From Massilia sp. NR 4-1 (GTDB taxonomy: Bacteria > Pseudomonadota > Gammaproteobacteria > Burkholderiales > Burkholderiaceae_D): a stretch of DNA of 64,000 nt. This document shows positions 41,100 through 49,091 of the stretch, piece by piece. The DNA is taken from NCBI RefSeq assembly GCF_001191005.1, contig NZ_CP012201.1:3906001-3970000 (forward strand). Reading direction: 5' to 3'. The position numbers and the translations under genes are program-made. Under the pieces are notes generated by a model. It did no database searches. It had not been told where the DNA came from and worked only from the letters and a program-made list of their open reading frames with translations. Each line of letters begins with the position of its first letter. Position 1 is the stretch's first letter.

Positions 41100-41767
41100 T
41101 CGGGGCGGATGCTAATACGGATGGAAATATCGTCAATGGTTTCGCCGGTGCGGCGTTCCAGGTCAATGCGTTTAGGCTTGGGCGGCATGCTGCCCTCCTG
41201 CCAGGCAACGTAGCTGAGCTGCCAGCCATCCCTGGTTTTCACAGTATTGACGGCCGGGCTGGCGGCAAAAGGCTTGCCGTCGGCGCCGGTGGCGTGGCCC
41301 TGCAGCCAGTCACGCAGCCCGGCCACCGGCAGCGTCCAGCCCAGGGCTTCGCGGCTCAGCTGGTTGATGTCGGCGGCGCGGCGCGGCGGATTCTTGCCAT
41401 CGTTTAGCGTGGCCGCTTCCGGCGTGACGCTAATGACAGCGATGGTTTGTCCCAGCTGCGAAGACAGGGTGATGTCGGTGCGCGCGGCACTCTGGCGCCA
41501 CTCGAAGTTGCCCGTTACCGATTCTTTATTGCCATCACGGGTGAAATTGGCCGACATGACGCCGCGCAATTCCAGCGCCTCGCTATACGGCGCCACATGG
41601 ACGGACGATAAGGGCCCGCTCGGGGCGGTGGCGCAGCCCGCCAGCGCGAGCACGCCAGCGGCGGCACAGGCGGCCAGCGCGGCGCGGATCGAAGAGCGGA
41701 CGGAGGCGGCGCAGGCGGATCCGGCGCCAGCGGCAGTGGCGCACGGGCCGGTGCGGGTAACAGTCAT
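41096..41767 (-). CDS. lolB: Outer-membrane lipoprotein receptor LolB
   Basis: 223 residues from the ATG at 41767. An unusually long N-terminal extension (about 40 residues, Ala/Gly-rich) precedes the lipobox LALAGC. The mature part has the LolB fold pattern: ALELRGVMSANFTRDGNKES, NFEWRQSAARTDITL, and a Trp block LGWTLPVAGLRDWLQGHA. It receives lipoproteins from LolA. Adjacent to ispE, as in related genomes, and 8 bp after the TPR lipoprotein gene. Another start further in would give a more normal signal peptide. Confidence 0.93.
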   Translation of the reverse strand: MTVTRTGPCATAAGAGSACAASVRSSIRAALAACAAAGVLALAGCATAPSGPLSSVHVAPYSEALELRGVMSANFTRDGNKESVTGNFEWRQSAARTDITLSSQLGQTIAVISVTPEAATLNDGKNPPRRAADINQLSREALGWTLPVAGLRDWLQGHATGADGKPFAASPAVNTVKTRDGWQLSYVAWQEGSMPPKPKRIDLERRTGETIDDISIRISIRPE

Positions 41768-41774
41768 GCAATCC

Positions 41775-43565
41775 TTATATGCTGGCATTCAGGCGTTCCA
41801 GGGTGCTACGCAGCGCATCGTTTTTCGGGTCTTTGGCGCGCGCTTCGCGCCACAGGCTCTGGGCGCCATCCTTGTCGCCCTGGGCCCACAGCACCTCGCC
41901 CAGGTGGACGGCGATTTCCGGGTCGTTGCGCAGCTTGTAAGCCTGGCGCAGATACTGTTCGGCCTCCTTCAGCTTGCCCATGCGAAATTGCACCCAGCCC
42001 ATGCTGTCCATGATGAAGGGGTCGCCGGGCGCCATCTGCAAGGCTTTTTCGATCAGGGTCTGCGCCTCTTCCAGGCGCACATTGCGCTCGGCCAGCGAGT
42101 AGCCGAGGGCGTTGTAAGCGTGGTGGTTATCGGGCGCGGCCTCGATGACCCGGCGCAGGATCTGCTCCATCAGCTCCAGCCGGCCCAGTTTTTCGGCCGC
42201 CAGGGCGAAGTCGTACAGCAGCTCGGCGTGGGCGGGGAAGCGCTGCACCGCGCCTTCCAGCACGGCGAAGCTGTCTTCCGCCTTGCCGGCGTCGCGCAGC
42301 AGTTGGGCTTCGGTCTGCATGATCTGGGCTTGTTCGGCCGGATCCGTGGTCTGGATCTGGCTCAGCAGGGTGCGCGCCTGCGCCAGGTCGCCCTTGCGCG
42401 CCGCCAGATGGGCGCGCTTCAGGCGCGAGGTCAGATAGACGCGCGGGTCGTTGCCTTCGACCCGGTCCAGCCAGCCGATGGCGGCGTCGAAGTCGCCGCG
42501 CTCTTCCGCGATCTGGGCCAGGATCAGCAAGGCCTTGGACGGGTCGCGCTCTTCGCCTTCGCTGCTTTCCAGCACCGCGACGAAACGCTTGAAGTATTCT
42601 TCCGCCACCGGAATCTCGTTGGCCTGCATCGACATGATGCCAAGCGCATACAGGGTGGCGGGATTATCCGGCTGGGCAGTCAGCAGCTGCTCGAACTGCT
42701 GGCGCGCCTGGCTATAGTGCTTTTGCTCGACCAGCAGACGGGCATAGGCCGAGCGCACTTCACGCGCCTTGGGATACTTGGCCAGGAAGCCCTTGAACAA
42801 TTGGGTGGCGCCATCCATATCCTGCAAGACCTGGCCCAGGGTCAGCACGGCCAGTTCCGAATCGGGCTTGATGCGCAGCGCTTCCTGCGCCTCTTTCTGG
42901 GCGCGCTCATTGTCGCTATTGGCGGCCGCGCCCTGGGCCAGCACCAGATGGGTTTCCAGCATGCCGTCGTAGGGCGCCAGCACGCGCTGCATCAGGGCGA
43001 AGGCGGCGCTCTTGTCGCGCGCGCGCAGCAGGAATTGCTGCATCTGGAACATGGCCAGGCCGCGCGCGGCCGGCGGCGCGGTTTTCAGGCGCTGGGAAAA
43101 GACTTGCTCGCTTTCGGCCAGGTCGTCGCCCAGCACGGCAAAGCCGAGGAAATATTGGGCCGCCTCGTCCGATTCCGGCGCCAGTTCGCGCCACAGGCGG
43201 ATGGCGGCCAGCGCTTCATTGCCCTGCTTGGCGGCCAGGGCCATTTCGGCCGAACGGCGCGCCAGGCGCGGGTCGCGGGTCTGCTGGGCCAGCACCATCA
43301 TGGTGACGTAGGCGCTTTGCCACTGGCCGCGCTTGAAATCGAGCTCGGCCTTGGTCAGTTTGTAGAACAGCTCGCTGGTCAGTTCGACGGCGGGCAGCTT
43401 TTCTTCGGCCTGGGCGGCGGCGGCAATGGCTTCCGAAGCCGGGGTTTCGGGCGCCGGGGCGGCCGCGGCCTCCGCTTCGGCCGGCGTGTCCGCCTGTTTT
43501 TGTGGCGCAACGGCGCATGCCGACAGCAAAGCCGAGAGGGTTACAATGACGAATGCGTTTTTCAA
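41775..43565 (-). CDS. TPR-repeat outer-membrane lipoprotein (TTG start)
   Basis: 596 residues if started at the TTG at 43565, which lies 8 bp after AGGA and gives a proper lipoprotein signal MKNAFVIVTLSALLSACAVA. An upstream TTG at 43592 has no such signal. The body is about a dozen TPR units, e.g. PDNPATLYALGIMSMQANEI and PDNHHAYNALGYSLAERNVR. TPR proteins at this position, beside lolB, are widespread in betaproteobacteria and are probably scaffolds for envelope assembly. The partner is unknown. Divergent from mutM. Confidence 0.9.
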   Translation of the reverse strand: MKNAFVIVTLSALLSACAVAPQKQADTPAEAEAAAAPAPETPASEAIAAAAQAEEKLPAVELTSELFYKLTKAELDFKRGQWQSAYVTMMVLAQQTRDPRLARRSAEMALAAKQGNEALAAIRLWRELAPESDEAAQYFLGFAVLGDDLAESEQVFSQRLKTAPPAARGLAMFQMQQFLLRARDKSAAFALMQRVLAPYDGMLETHLVLAQGAAANSDNERAQKEAQEALRIKPDSELAVLTLGQVLQDMDGATQLFKGFLAKYPKAREVRSAYARLLVEQKHYSQARQQFEQLLTAQPDNPATLYALGIMSMQANEIPVAEEYFKRFVAVLESSEGEERDPSKALLILAQIAEERGDFDAAIGWLDRVEGNDPRVYLTSRLKRAHLAARKGDLAQARTLLSQIQTTDPAEQAQIMQTEAQLLRDAGKAEDSFAVLEGAVQRFPAHAELLYDFALAAEKLGRLELMEQILRRVIEAAPDNHHAYNALGYSLAERNVRLEEAQTLIEKALQMAPGDPFIMDSMGWVQFRMGKLKEAEQYLRQAYKLRNDPEIAVHLGEVLWAQGDKDGAQSLWREARAKDPKNDALRSTLERLNASI

Positions 43566-43642
43566 AGGATTGATCCTGCAAATCGGGCTCAAGTCTTGAT
43601 TTTACGCCCAACCACATGCTTGCGTGCATTTACGAGTCCCAC

Positions 43643-44476
43643 ATGCCTGAATTACCCGAAGTAGAAGTCACCCGTCTCGGCGTTGCTCCCCACCTGGAAG
43701 GCCGCCCGGTGCGCGCTGTCGTGCTGCGCCGCGAAGGCTTGCGCTGGCCGTTTCCGGCCGAGCTGCCGCAGCTGCTGGCGGGCCGCACCGTGCTGTCCAC
43801 CGGGCGGCGCGGCAAATACCTGCTGATCGAGTTCGAGCATGGCACGCTGATCGTCCACCTCGGCATGTCGGGCCATCTGCGCGTGCTGCCGCCCGATATT
43901 CCGGCCGACAAGCACGACCATTTCGACCTGGTGGTGGAAGGCCCGCAGGGGCGCGAAGTGTTGCGCATGACCGATCCGCGCCGCTTCGGCGCCGTGCTCT
44001 GGCATCCCAACGAGGACGGCGAGCTGGACGAGCACATGCTGCTGCGCGGCCTGGGCGTCGAGCCGCTGGGGCCGGCCTTCACGGGCGCCCTGCTCTACCG
44101 CCAGACGCGTACGCGCAGCGCGGCCGTCAAGCAGGTGCTGATGGCCGGCGATATTGTGGTGGGGGTAGGCAATATTTATTGTTCCGAAAGCTTGTTCCGC
44201 GCCGGCATTAATCCAAAGACGGCGGCCAACCGCATCAGCCCGGCGCGCTACGACCGCCTGGCCCAATGTATCCGCGAAGTGCTGGCCGAAGCCATCGTGC
44301 AGGGCGGCAGCACGCTGCGCGACTTCATCAGCGTGAACGGCCAGTCCGGTTATTTCCAGCAATCGTATTTCGTCTATGATCGTGCTGGCGTGCCCTGCCG
44401 CATTTGCGGCGCGCCGGTGCGCCAGATCAAGCAAGGCCAGCGTTCGACTTTTTATTGCGTGAACTGCCAGAAATAA
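43643..44476 (+). CDS. mutM: Formamidopyrimidine-DNA glycosylase
   Basis: 277 residues from the ATG at 43643. It begins MPELPEVEVTRLGVAPHL: the Pro after Met is the catalytic nucleophile and Glu-3 is present. KQVLMAGDIVVGVGNIYCSE carries the helix-two-turn-helix, and the zinc finger CRICGAPVRQIKQGQRSTFY...CVNC closes the chain (residues 250-275, quoted in part). It removes 8-oxoguanine from DNA. Head of the mutM-dynamin-mutY group. Confidence 0.97.
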   Translation: MPELPEVEVTRLGVAPHLEGRPVRAVVLRREGLRWPFPAELPQLLAGRTVLSTGRRGKYLLIEFEHGTLIVHLGMSGHLRVLPPDIPADKHDHFDLVVEGPQGREVLRMTDPRRFGAVLWHPNEDGELDEHMLLRGLGVEPLGPAFTGALLYRQTRTRSAAVKQVLMAGDIVVGVGNIYCSESLFRAGINPKTAANRISPARYDRLAQCIREVLAEAIVQGGSTLRDFISVNGQSGYFQQSYFVYDRAGVPCRICGAPVRQIKQGQRSTFYCVNCQK

Positions 44477-44518
44477 CCCCCTGGCGTTTTGGACCATCCA
44501 ACGTGCGAGGCAAGCGGC

Positions 44519-46450
44519 ATGACGGCGAGAGACCTGGAGCACTACAGCGCATGGCGCCTGGGCGTGGCCAAGACGGTGCAGGCTTACCGCGCCTGGCTGG
44601 CCGGCACGCCGCTGGCCGACGCCGCCGCCGAACAGCGCCTGGCGCGCGCACTGGAACGCCTGGCCGACGACAAGATGTCGGTGGCCTTCGTGGCCGAATT
44701 CTCGCGCGGCAAATCGGAACTGATCAACGCCATCTTCTTCGCCGATTACGGCCAGCGCATCCTGCCCTCGGCGGCCGGGCGCACCACCATGTGTCCCACC
44801 GAGCTGAAATACGATCCGGCCTGGCCGGCCTGCATCCGCCTGCTGCCGATCGAGACGCGCGCCGCCAAGCTCTCCACCAGCGATTACCGCGACGATGCCG
44901 CCGCCTGGACCATGCTGCCGCTGAACCTGGAGGCGGCCGACGAGATGCAGCAGGTGTTCAAACAGGTCAGCCGCACCCGCCAGGTGAGCGTGGACGAGGC
45001 CCGCCGCTATGGCTTGTATGACGAGAACGATCCCGACCTGGCCGCCACGCTGGACGCGCAGGGCCAGGTCGAAATCTCGCTGTGGCGCCACGCCATCATC
45101 AACTTCCCGCATCCGCTGCTGAAACAAGGCCTGGTGATCCTCGATACGCCCGGCCTGAACGCCATCGGCACCGAACCGGAACTGACGCTGAACCTGATCC
45201 CGCATGCGCATGCCGTGCTGTTCATCCTGGCCGCCGATACCGGCGTGACCAAGAGCGATATCGAAGTCTGGCGCCAGCATATCGGCGGCGGCGCGGGCCG
45301 GCTGGTGGTGCTGAACAAGATCGACAGCATGTGGGACGCCTTGCGCAGCGACGCCGAAGTCGATGGCGAGATCGCGCGCCAGCAGGAGCATGCGGCGCAT
45401 ATGCTGGCCTTGCGGCCGGACCAGGTGTTTCCGGTCTCGGCGCAGAAGGCGCTGGTGGGCAAGATCACGGGCGACCAGGCCCTGCTCGCCAAGAGCCGCA
45501 TGCTGGAGCTGGAGCGCGCCCTGTTCGACGAGCTGATTCCGGCCAAGAAGGACATCATCCGCCAGCGCCTGGCTGGCGATCTGGCGGCCCTGGGCGCCGC
45601 GCAGCAGGCCATGGTGGCGGCACGCATGCGCGGCCTGGTCGAGCAGCTGCATGAGCTGCGCAGCCTGCGCGGCAAGAACCAGAGCGTGATCGCGCATATG
45701 ATGCGGCGCGTCGACGCCGAGAAAAAGGAATTCGACGCCAGTCTGTTCAAGCTGCAGGGCACGCGCGCCGTCTTCACCCGCCTGTCCACCGAGCTGTATG
45801 ACAGCCTGGGCATGGATATGCTGCGCGACCATGTGCACGAGGTGCGTGCGGCCATGGGCAACAGCGCCTTCTCCACCGGCATGCGCGAGGCGGTGCGCGT
45901 ATTCTTCGCCGCGCTGCGCGCCGACCTGCAGTTGTCGGAACAGAAAGTCGAGGAAATCCACGGCATGATGGATGCGATGTACCGCCAGTTTTCCAGCGAA
46001 CACGGGATCGCGCTGGCCCTACCCATGGCGTTTTCGCTGGAACGCTACCGGCAGGAGATCGCCGACATCGAAAACGTTTATCATAAGCAGTTTGGCGCCG
46101 CCGCCATGCTGACCACCTCGCGCCTGTCGCTGATGGAGCGCTTCTTCGATTCGATCGCTTCGGCCGTCAAGCGCTGCTTCAAGGCCGCGAATGCCGATGC
46201 CGAAGCCTGGCTGAAAGTCATCATGGCGCCGCTGGAAGCGCAGATCCGCCAGCACAAGGAGCAGCTGAAGCACCGGCTGGCCGCCGTGCAGCGCATCCAC
46301 GAGGCGAGCGACAGCCTGGAACAGAAGATCGCCGCGTTCGAGGCCAGCCAAGTGGAATTGGAACAGCAGAAAGCCCGCCTGGCCGAGCTGGCGGGCGATA
46401 TCAGCATCGCGCTGCAGGCCGAATTCGTGGCGCTGGACGCCGCCGCATAA
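44519..46450 (+). CDS. Dynamin-family GTPase
   Basis: 643 residues from the ATG at 44519, with GAGG as ribosome site; a TTG 30 bp earlier is less likely. GTPase motifs: G1 AEFSRGKSELIN (residues 59-70, Ala where Gly is usual), G2 AGRTTMCPTEL, G3 DTPGLNA near 208, G4 NKID near 264. The rest is helical stalk and coiled-coil (IRQHKEQLKHRLAAVQRI..., FEASQVELEQQKARLAELAG). Bacterial dynamin-like proteins remodel or protect membranes; this one has no proven cargo. Its place between mutM and mutY is shared with other betaproteobacteria as far as I recall. Confidence 0.9.
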   Translation: MTARDLEHYSAWRLGVAKTVQAYRAWLAGTPLADAAAEQRLARALERLADDKMSVAFVAEFSRGKSELINAIFFADYGQRILPSAAGRTTMCPTELKYDPAWPACIRLLPIETRAAKLSTSDYRDDAAAWTMLPLNLEAADEMQQVFKQVSRTRQVSVDEARRYGLYDENDPDLAATLDAQGQVEISLWRHAIINFPHPLLKQGLVILDTPGLNAIGTEPELTLNLIPHAHAVLFILAADTGVTKSDIEVWRQHIGGGAGRLVVLNKIDSMWDALRSDAEVDGEIARQQEHAAHMLALRPDQVFPVSAQKALVGKITGDQALLAKSRMLELERALFDELIPAKKDIIRQRLAGDLAALGAAQQAMVAARMRGLVEQLHELRSLRGKNQSVIAHMMRRVDAEKKEFDASLFKLQGTRAVFTRLSTELYDSLGMDMLRDHVHEVRAAMGNSAFSTGMREAVRVFFAALRADLQLSEQKVEEIHGMMDAMYRQFSSEHGIALALPMAFSLERYRQEIADIENVYHKQFGAAAMLTTSRLSLMERFFDSIASAVKRCFKAANADAEAWLKVIMAPLEAQIRQHKEQLKHRLAAVQRIHEASDSLEQKIAAFEASQVELEQQKARLAELAGDISIALQAEFVALDAAA

Positions 46451-46465
46451 ATCACAGGAATTGAA

Positions 46466-47587
46466 TTGCTTCACGAAGACTTTGCAGACCCCAGTTTTTC
46501 CGCCGCCGTGATCGGCTGGCAGAAAGCCCACGGACGCCACGCCCTGCCGTGGCAAAACACGCGCGACGCCTACCTGATCTGGCTGTCGGAAATCATGCTG
46601 CAGCAGACCCAGGTGTCGGCCGTGCTGGGCTATTACGCGCGCTTCCTGGAGCGCTTCCCCACACTGCGCGAGCTGGCCGCCGCGCCGGTGGAGGATGTGA
46701 TGGCGCAGTGGAGCGGCCTCGGTTACTACACCCGGGCGCGCAATCTGCACCGCTGCGCGCAGCAGGTGGTGGCGCAGTACGACGGCGTCTTCCCCGCCGA
46801 CCCGGCGCTGCTGGCCGAGCTGCCCGGCATCGGACGCTCGACGGCGGCGGCGATTTCCGCCTTCTCCAGCGGCACGCGCGCCGCCATCATGGACGGCAAT
46901 GTGAAACGCGTGTTCGCGCGCGTATTCGGCATCGATACCTTCCCGGGCGAGAAAAAGACCGAGCAAGCCATGTGGCGCCGCGCCGAAGCCCTGCTGCCGG
47001 CCAGCGGCATCGAGTCCTATACCCAGGGGCTGATGGACATGGGCGCGACGCTGTGCACGCGCAGCAGCCCCGATTGCACGCGCTGCCCGATGCAGCAGCG
47101 CTGCGTGGCGCACCTGACGCAGCGCACCAAGGATCTGCCGGTGCGCAAGCCGAAGAAGGCGGTGCCCGAAAAGCACGCGACCCTGCTGCTGATCGTGGAC
47201 CAGGGCGAGGTGCTGCTGGAGCAGCGTCCCGCCAGCGGCATCTGGGGCGGCCTGCTGTCGCTGCCCGAACTCGACGGCCACAATCTGGCCGGGGACGAGG
47301 AGCAGCCGGCAATCGACCAGGCCGCGCTGGCGCGCGCCATGCAGCCTTTCGGCGAGATGGAGTCGCAGGAGCGGCTGATGACCGTGACCCATGTCTTCAC
47401 CCACTACAAGCTGCATATCGCGCCGCTGCTGATCACGCTGACGCGCCGCGAACCGCTGGCCGGCGAGGCGCGCTACCAATGGCTGGACGCGGGCCGCGTG
47501 GCCGACGCCGCCCTGCCCGCGCCGGTCAAGAAGCTGCTGCTGGAATTGCTGGGCGACCGGGCGAATAACCAGGTCCGCATGTTTTAA
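46466..47587 (+). CDS. mutY: Adenine DNA glycosylase MutY (TTG start)
   Basis: 373 residues from the TTG at 46466, six bases after AGGA; no ATG fits, since the next in-frame Met is inside the catalytic domain. Catalytic Glu is in WLSEIMLQQTQV (E42), Asp in AAIMDGNVKRVF. The helix-hairpin-helix is ELPGIGRSTAAAI, and the 4Fe-4S cluster cysteines are spaced C-6-C-2-C-5-C near 197-213. The C-terminal Nudix-like domain reads 8-oxoG. It removes A opposite 8-oxoG, completing the mutM pathway. Confidence 0.96.
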   Translation: MLHEDFADPSFSAAVIGWQKAHGRHALPWQNTRDAYLIWLSEIMLQQTQVSAVLGYYARFLERFPTLRELAAAPVEDVMAQWSGLGYYTRARNLHRCAQQVVAQYDGVFPADPALLAELPGIGRSTAAAISAFSSGTRAAIMDGNVKRVFARVFGIDTFPGEKKTEQAMWRRAEALLPASGIESYTQGLMDMGATLCTRSSPDCTRCPMQQRCVAHLTQRTKDLPVRKPKKAVPEKHATLLLIVDQGEVLLEQRPASGIWGGLLSLPELDGHNLAGDEEQPAIDQAALARAMQPFGEMESQERLMTVTHVFTHYKLHIAPLLITLTRREPLAGEARYQWLDAGRVADAALPAPVKKLLLELLGDRANNQVRMF

Positions 47588-47883
47588 CCGGCCAGATGTA
47601 TCGTGGCGATGGCGGCCGATATTGAAACGGCCGCCAAAGCCGTGGCGGTCGATATAAACCAGGTGATAAGCCGGGATTCGAGCTTAGCAATCTGGGTTTC
47701 CAATTTCGCCACATCCTCCTTGGTGGCGTAATTGGAACGGATAACCGCCAAGTCTTCCTTGGTCGCGTAAACTTCCAGATCTTGCCTGGTCGCATAGTTG
47801 GCGCGAATCTGTCCCAGATCGAGCTTGATGTGCGCCACATCCGCTTCCAAAGTCACAAAACGCTCGATGAAGTTCTCGTCCAT
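47584..47883 (-). CDS. Small coiled-coil protein with C-terminal membrane helix
   Basis: 99 residues, no named family. Residues 10-75 are coiled-coil with near-repeats of the type 'YATKEDL' (NYATRQDL, YATKEDL, NYATKEDV). A single membrane helix (WFISTATALAAVSISAAIAT) closes the chain. The layout resembles CCDC90/DUF1640-type proteins. The stop overlaps the mutY stop by 4 bp in convergent orientation. Function unknown. Confidence 0.75.
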   Translation of the reverse strand: MDENFIERFVTLEADVAHIKLDLGQIRANYATRQDLEVYATKEDLAVIRSNYATKEDVAKLETQIAKLESRLITWFISTATALAAVSISAAIATIHLAG

Positions 47884-47948
47884 GATGCTTCATCATCGTC
47901 CGCGCAAGCGGCAAGGTCAAGCGGGATAGCCGGGCGTTTTGACCTGGA

Positions 47949-49079
47949 TCAGAGCTCTTCCAGAGAATACAGCCGGCGGTGCACCTGGATAGCGTAGCGG
48001 TCGGTCATGCCGGCGATATAGTCGGCGATGCGGCGCGCCTGCAGGCTGGCGTCGTCCGACGGTTCGCGGTAGTCGGGCGGCAGCAGGAAGGCGTCGGCAG
48101 TGAAGGCGTCGTACAGCTCGCGCAGCATGCGGCTCGCTTTCAGGCGCATGCGGTTGACCTTGTAGTGGCGGTAAAGATTCTCGCGCAGGAAACGCTTGAG
48201 TTCCGTGGCGTCCTTGCGCATCTGGTCGGAGAAGCGGATCAGCGGCGGCGCGGCGCGCACTTCTTCGATGCTGCGCGGCGCGGCTTCGCGGATACGCGCG
48301 CCGGAGGTGGCGATCAGGTCGTCGGCCAGGGCCGTGATCAGGCGGCGCAAGGTTTCGTAAATGGCGCGGCGGCCGGCCAGGCCCGGATACACCGCCTGCA
48401 CCTCGCGCCACAGGCGGGCGAAGAAATCCACCTGCTCCAGCTGGGCGATGCTGATCAGGCCCGAACGCAGGCCATCGTCGATATCGTGGCTGTTGTAGGC
48501 GATTTCGTCGGCCAGATTGGTGAGCTGGGCTTCCAGCGAGGGCTGGCTGCGGTCGAGGAAGCGCTGCGCCACCTCGCCCAGCAGGCGCGCATTGTTCAGC
48601 GAGCAGTGCTTGAGGATGCCCTCGCGCGTCTCGAACATCAGGTTCAGGCCATCGAAGGCGCCGTACTGCTGCTCCAGCTGGTCGACCACGCGCAGGCTTT
48701 GCAGATTGTGTTCGAAGCCGCCATGCTCCTGCATGCACTCGTTGAGCACATCCTGGCCCACATGGCCGAAGGGCGTGTGGCCCAGGTCATGGGCCAGGGC
48801 GATGGCTTCCACCAGGTCTTCGTTCAGGCGCAGATTGCGCGCCAGCGAGCGGCCGATCTGGGCCACTTCCAGGCTGTGCGTGAGGCGGGTGCGGAACAGG
48901 TCGCCCTCGTGGTTGAGGAAGACCTGGGTCTTGTATTCCAGCCGGCGGAAAGCGGTGGAATGGATGATGCGGTCGCGGTCGCGCTGGAACTGGCTGCGCG
49001 AGGCGTGCGGGCTTTCCGGGACGCGGCGGCCGCGCCCCAGGTCCGAATGCGCGGCGTAAGGGGCGAGGCTTTCTTCCAT
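47949..49079 (-). CDS. dgt: Deoxyguanosinetriphosphate triphosphohydrolase
   Basis: 376 residues, HD superfamily. HSLEVAQIGRSLARNL and the metal-binding HDLGHTPFGHVGQDVLNE are present, with the other histidine/aspartate in EIAYNSHDIDDGLRS. It hydrolyses dNTPs to nucleoside and triphosphate. It follows aroKB by 12 bp, the usual aroB-dgt order in betaproteobacteria. Confidence 0.95.
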   Translation of the reverse strand: MEESLAPYAAHSDLGRGRRVPESPHASRSQFQRDRDRIIHSTAFRRLEYKTQVFLNHEGDLFRTRLTHSLEVAQIGRSLARNLRLNEDLVEAIALAHDLGHTPFGHVGQDVLNECMQEHGGFEHNLQSLRVVDQLEQQYGAFDGLNLMFETREGILKHCSLNNARLLGEVAQRFLDRSQPSLEAQLTNLADEIAYNSHDIDDGLRSGLISIAQLEQVDFFARLWREVQAVYPGLAGRRAIYETLRRLITALADDLIATSGARIREAAPRSIEEVRAAPPLIRFSDQMRKDATELKRFLRENLYRHYKVNRMRLKASRMLRELYDAFTADAFLLPPDYREPSDDASLQARRIADYIAGMTDRYAIQVHRRLYSLEEL

Positions 49080-49091
49080 GGCGGCTCCGGC

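Noticed and set aside
43652..46003. 783-residue open frame antisense to mutM and the dynamin gene
   Set aside because: Shadow frame; both genes on the plus strand have full family motifs.
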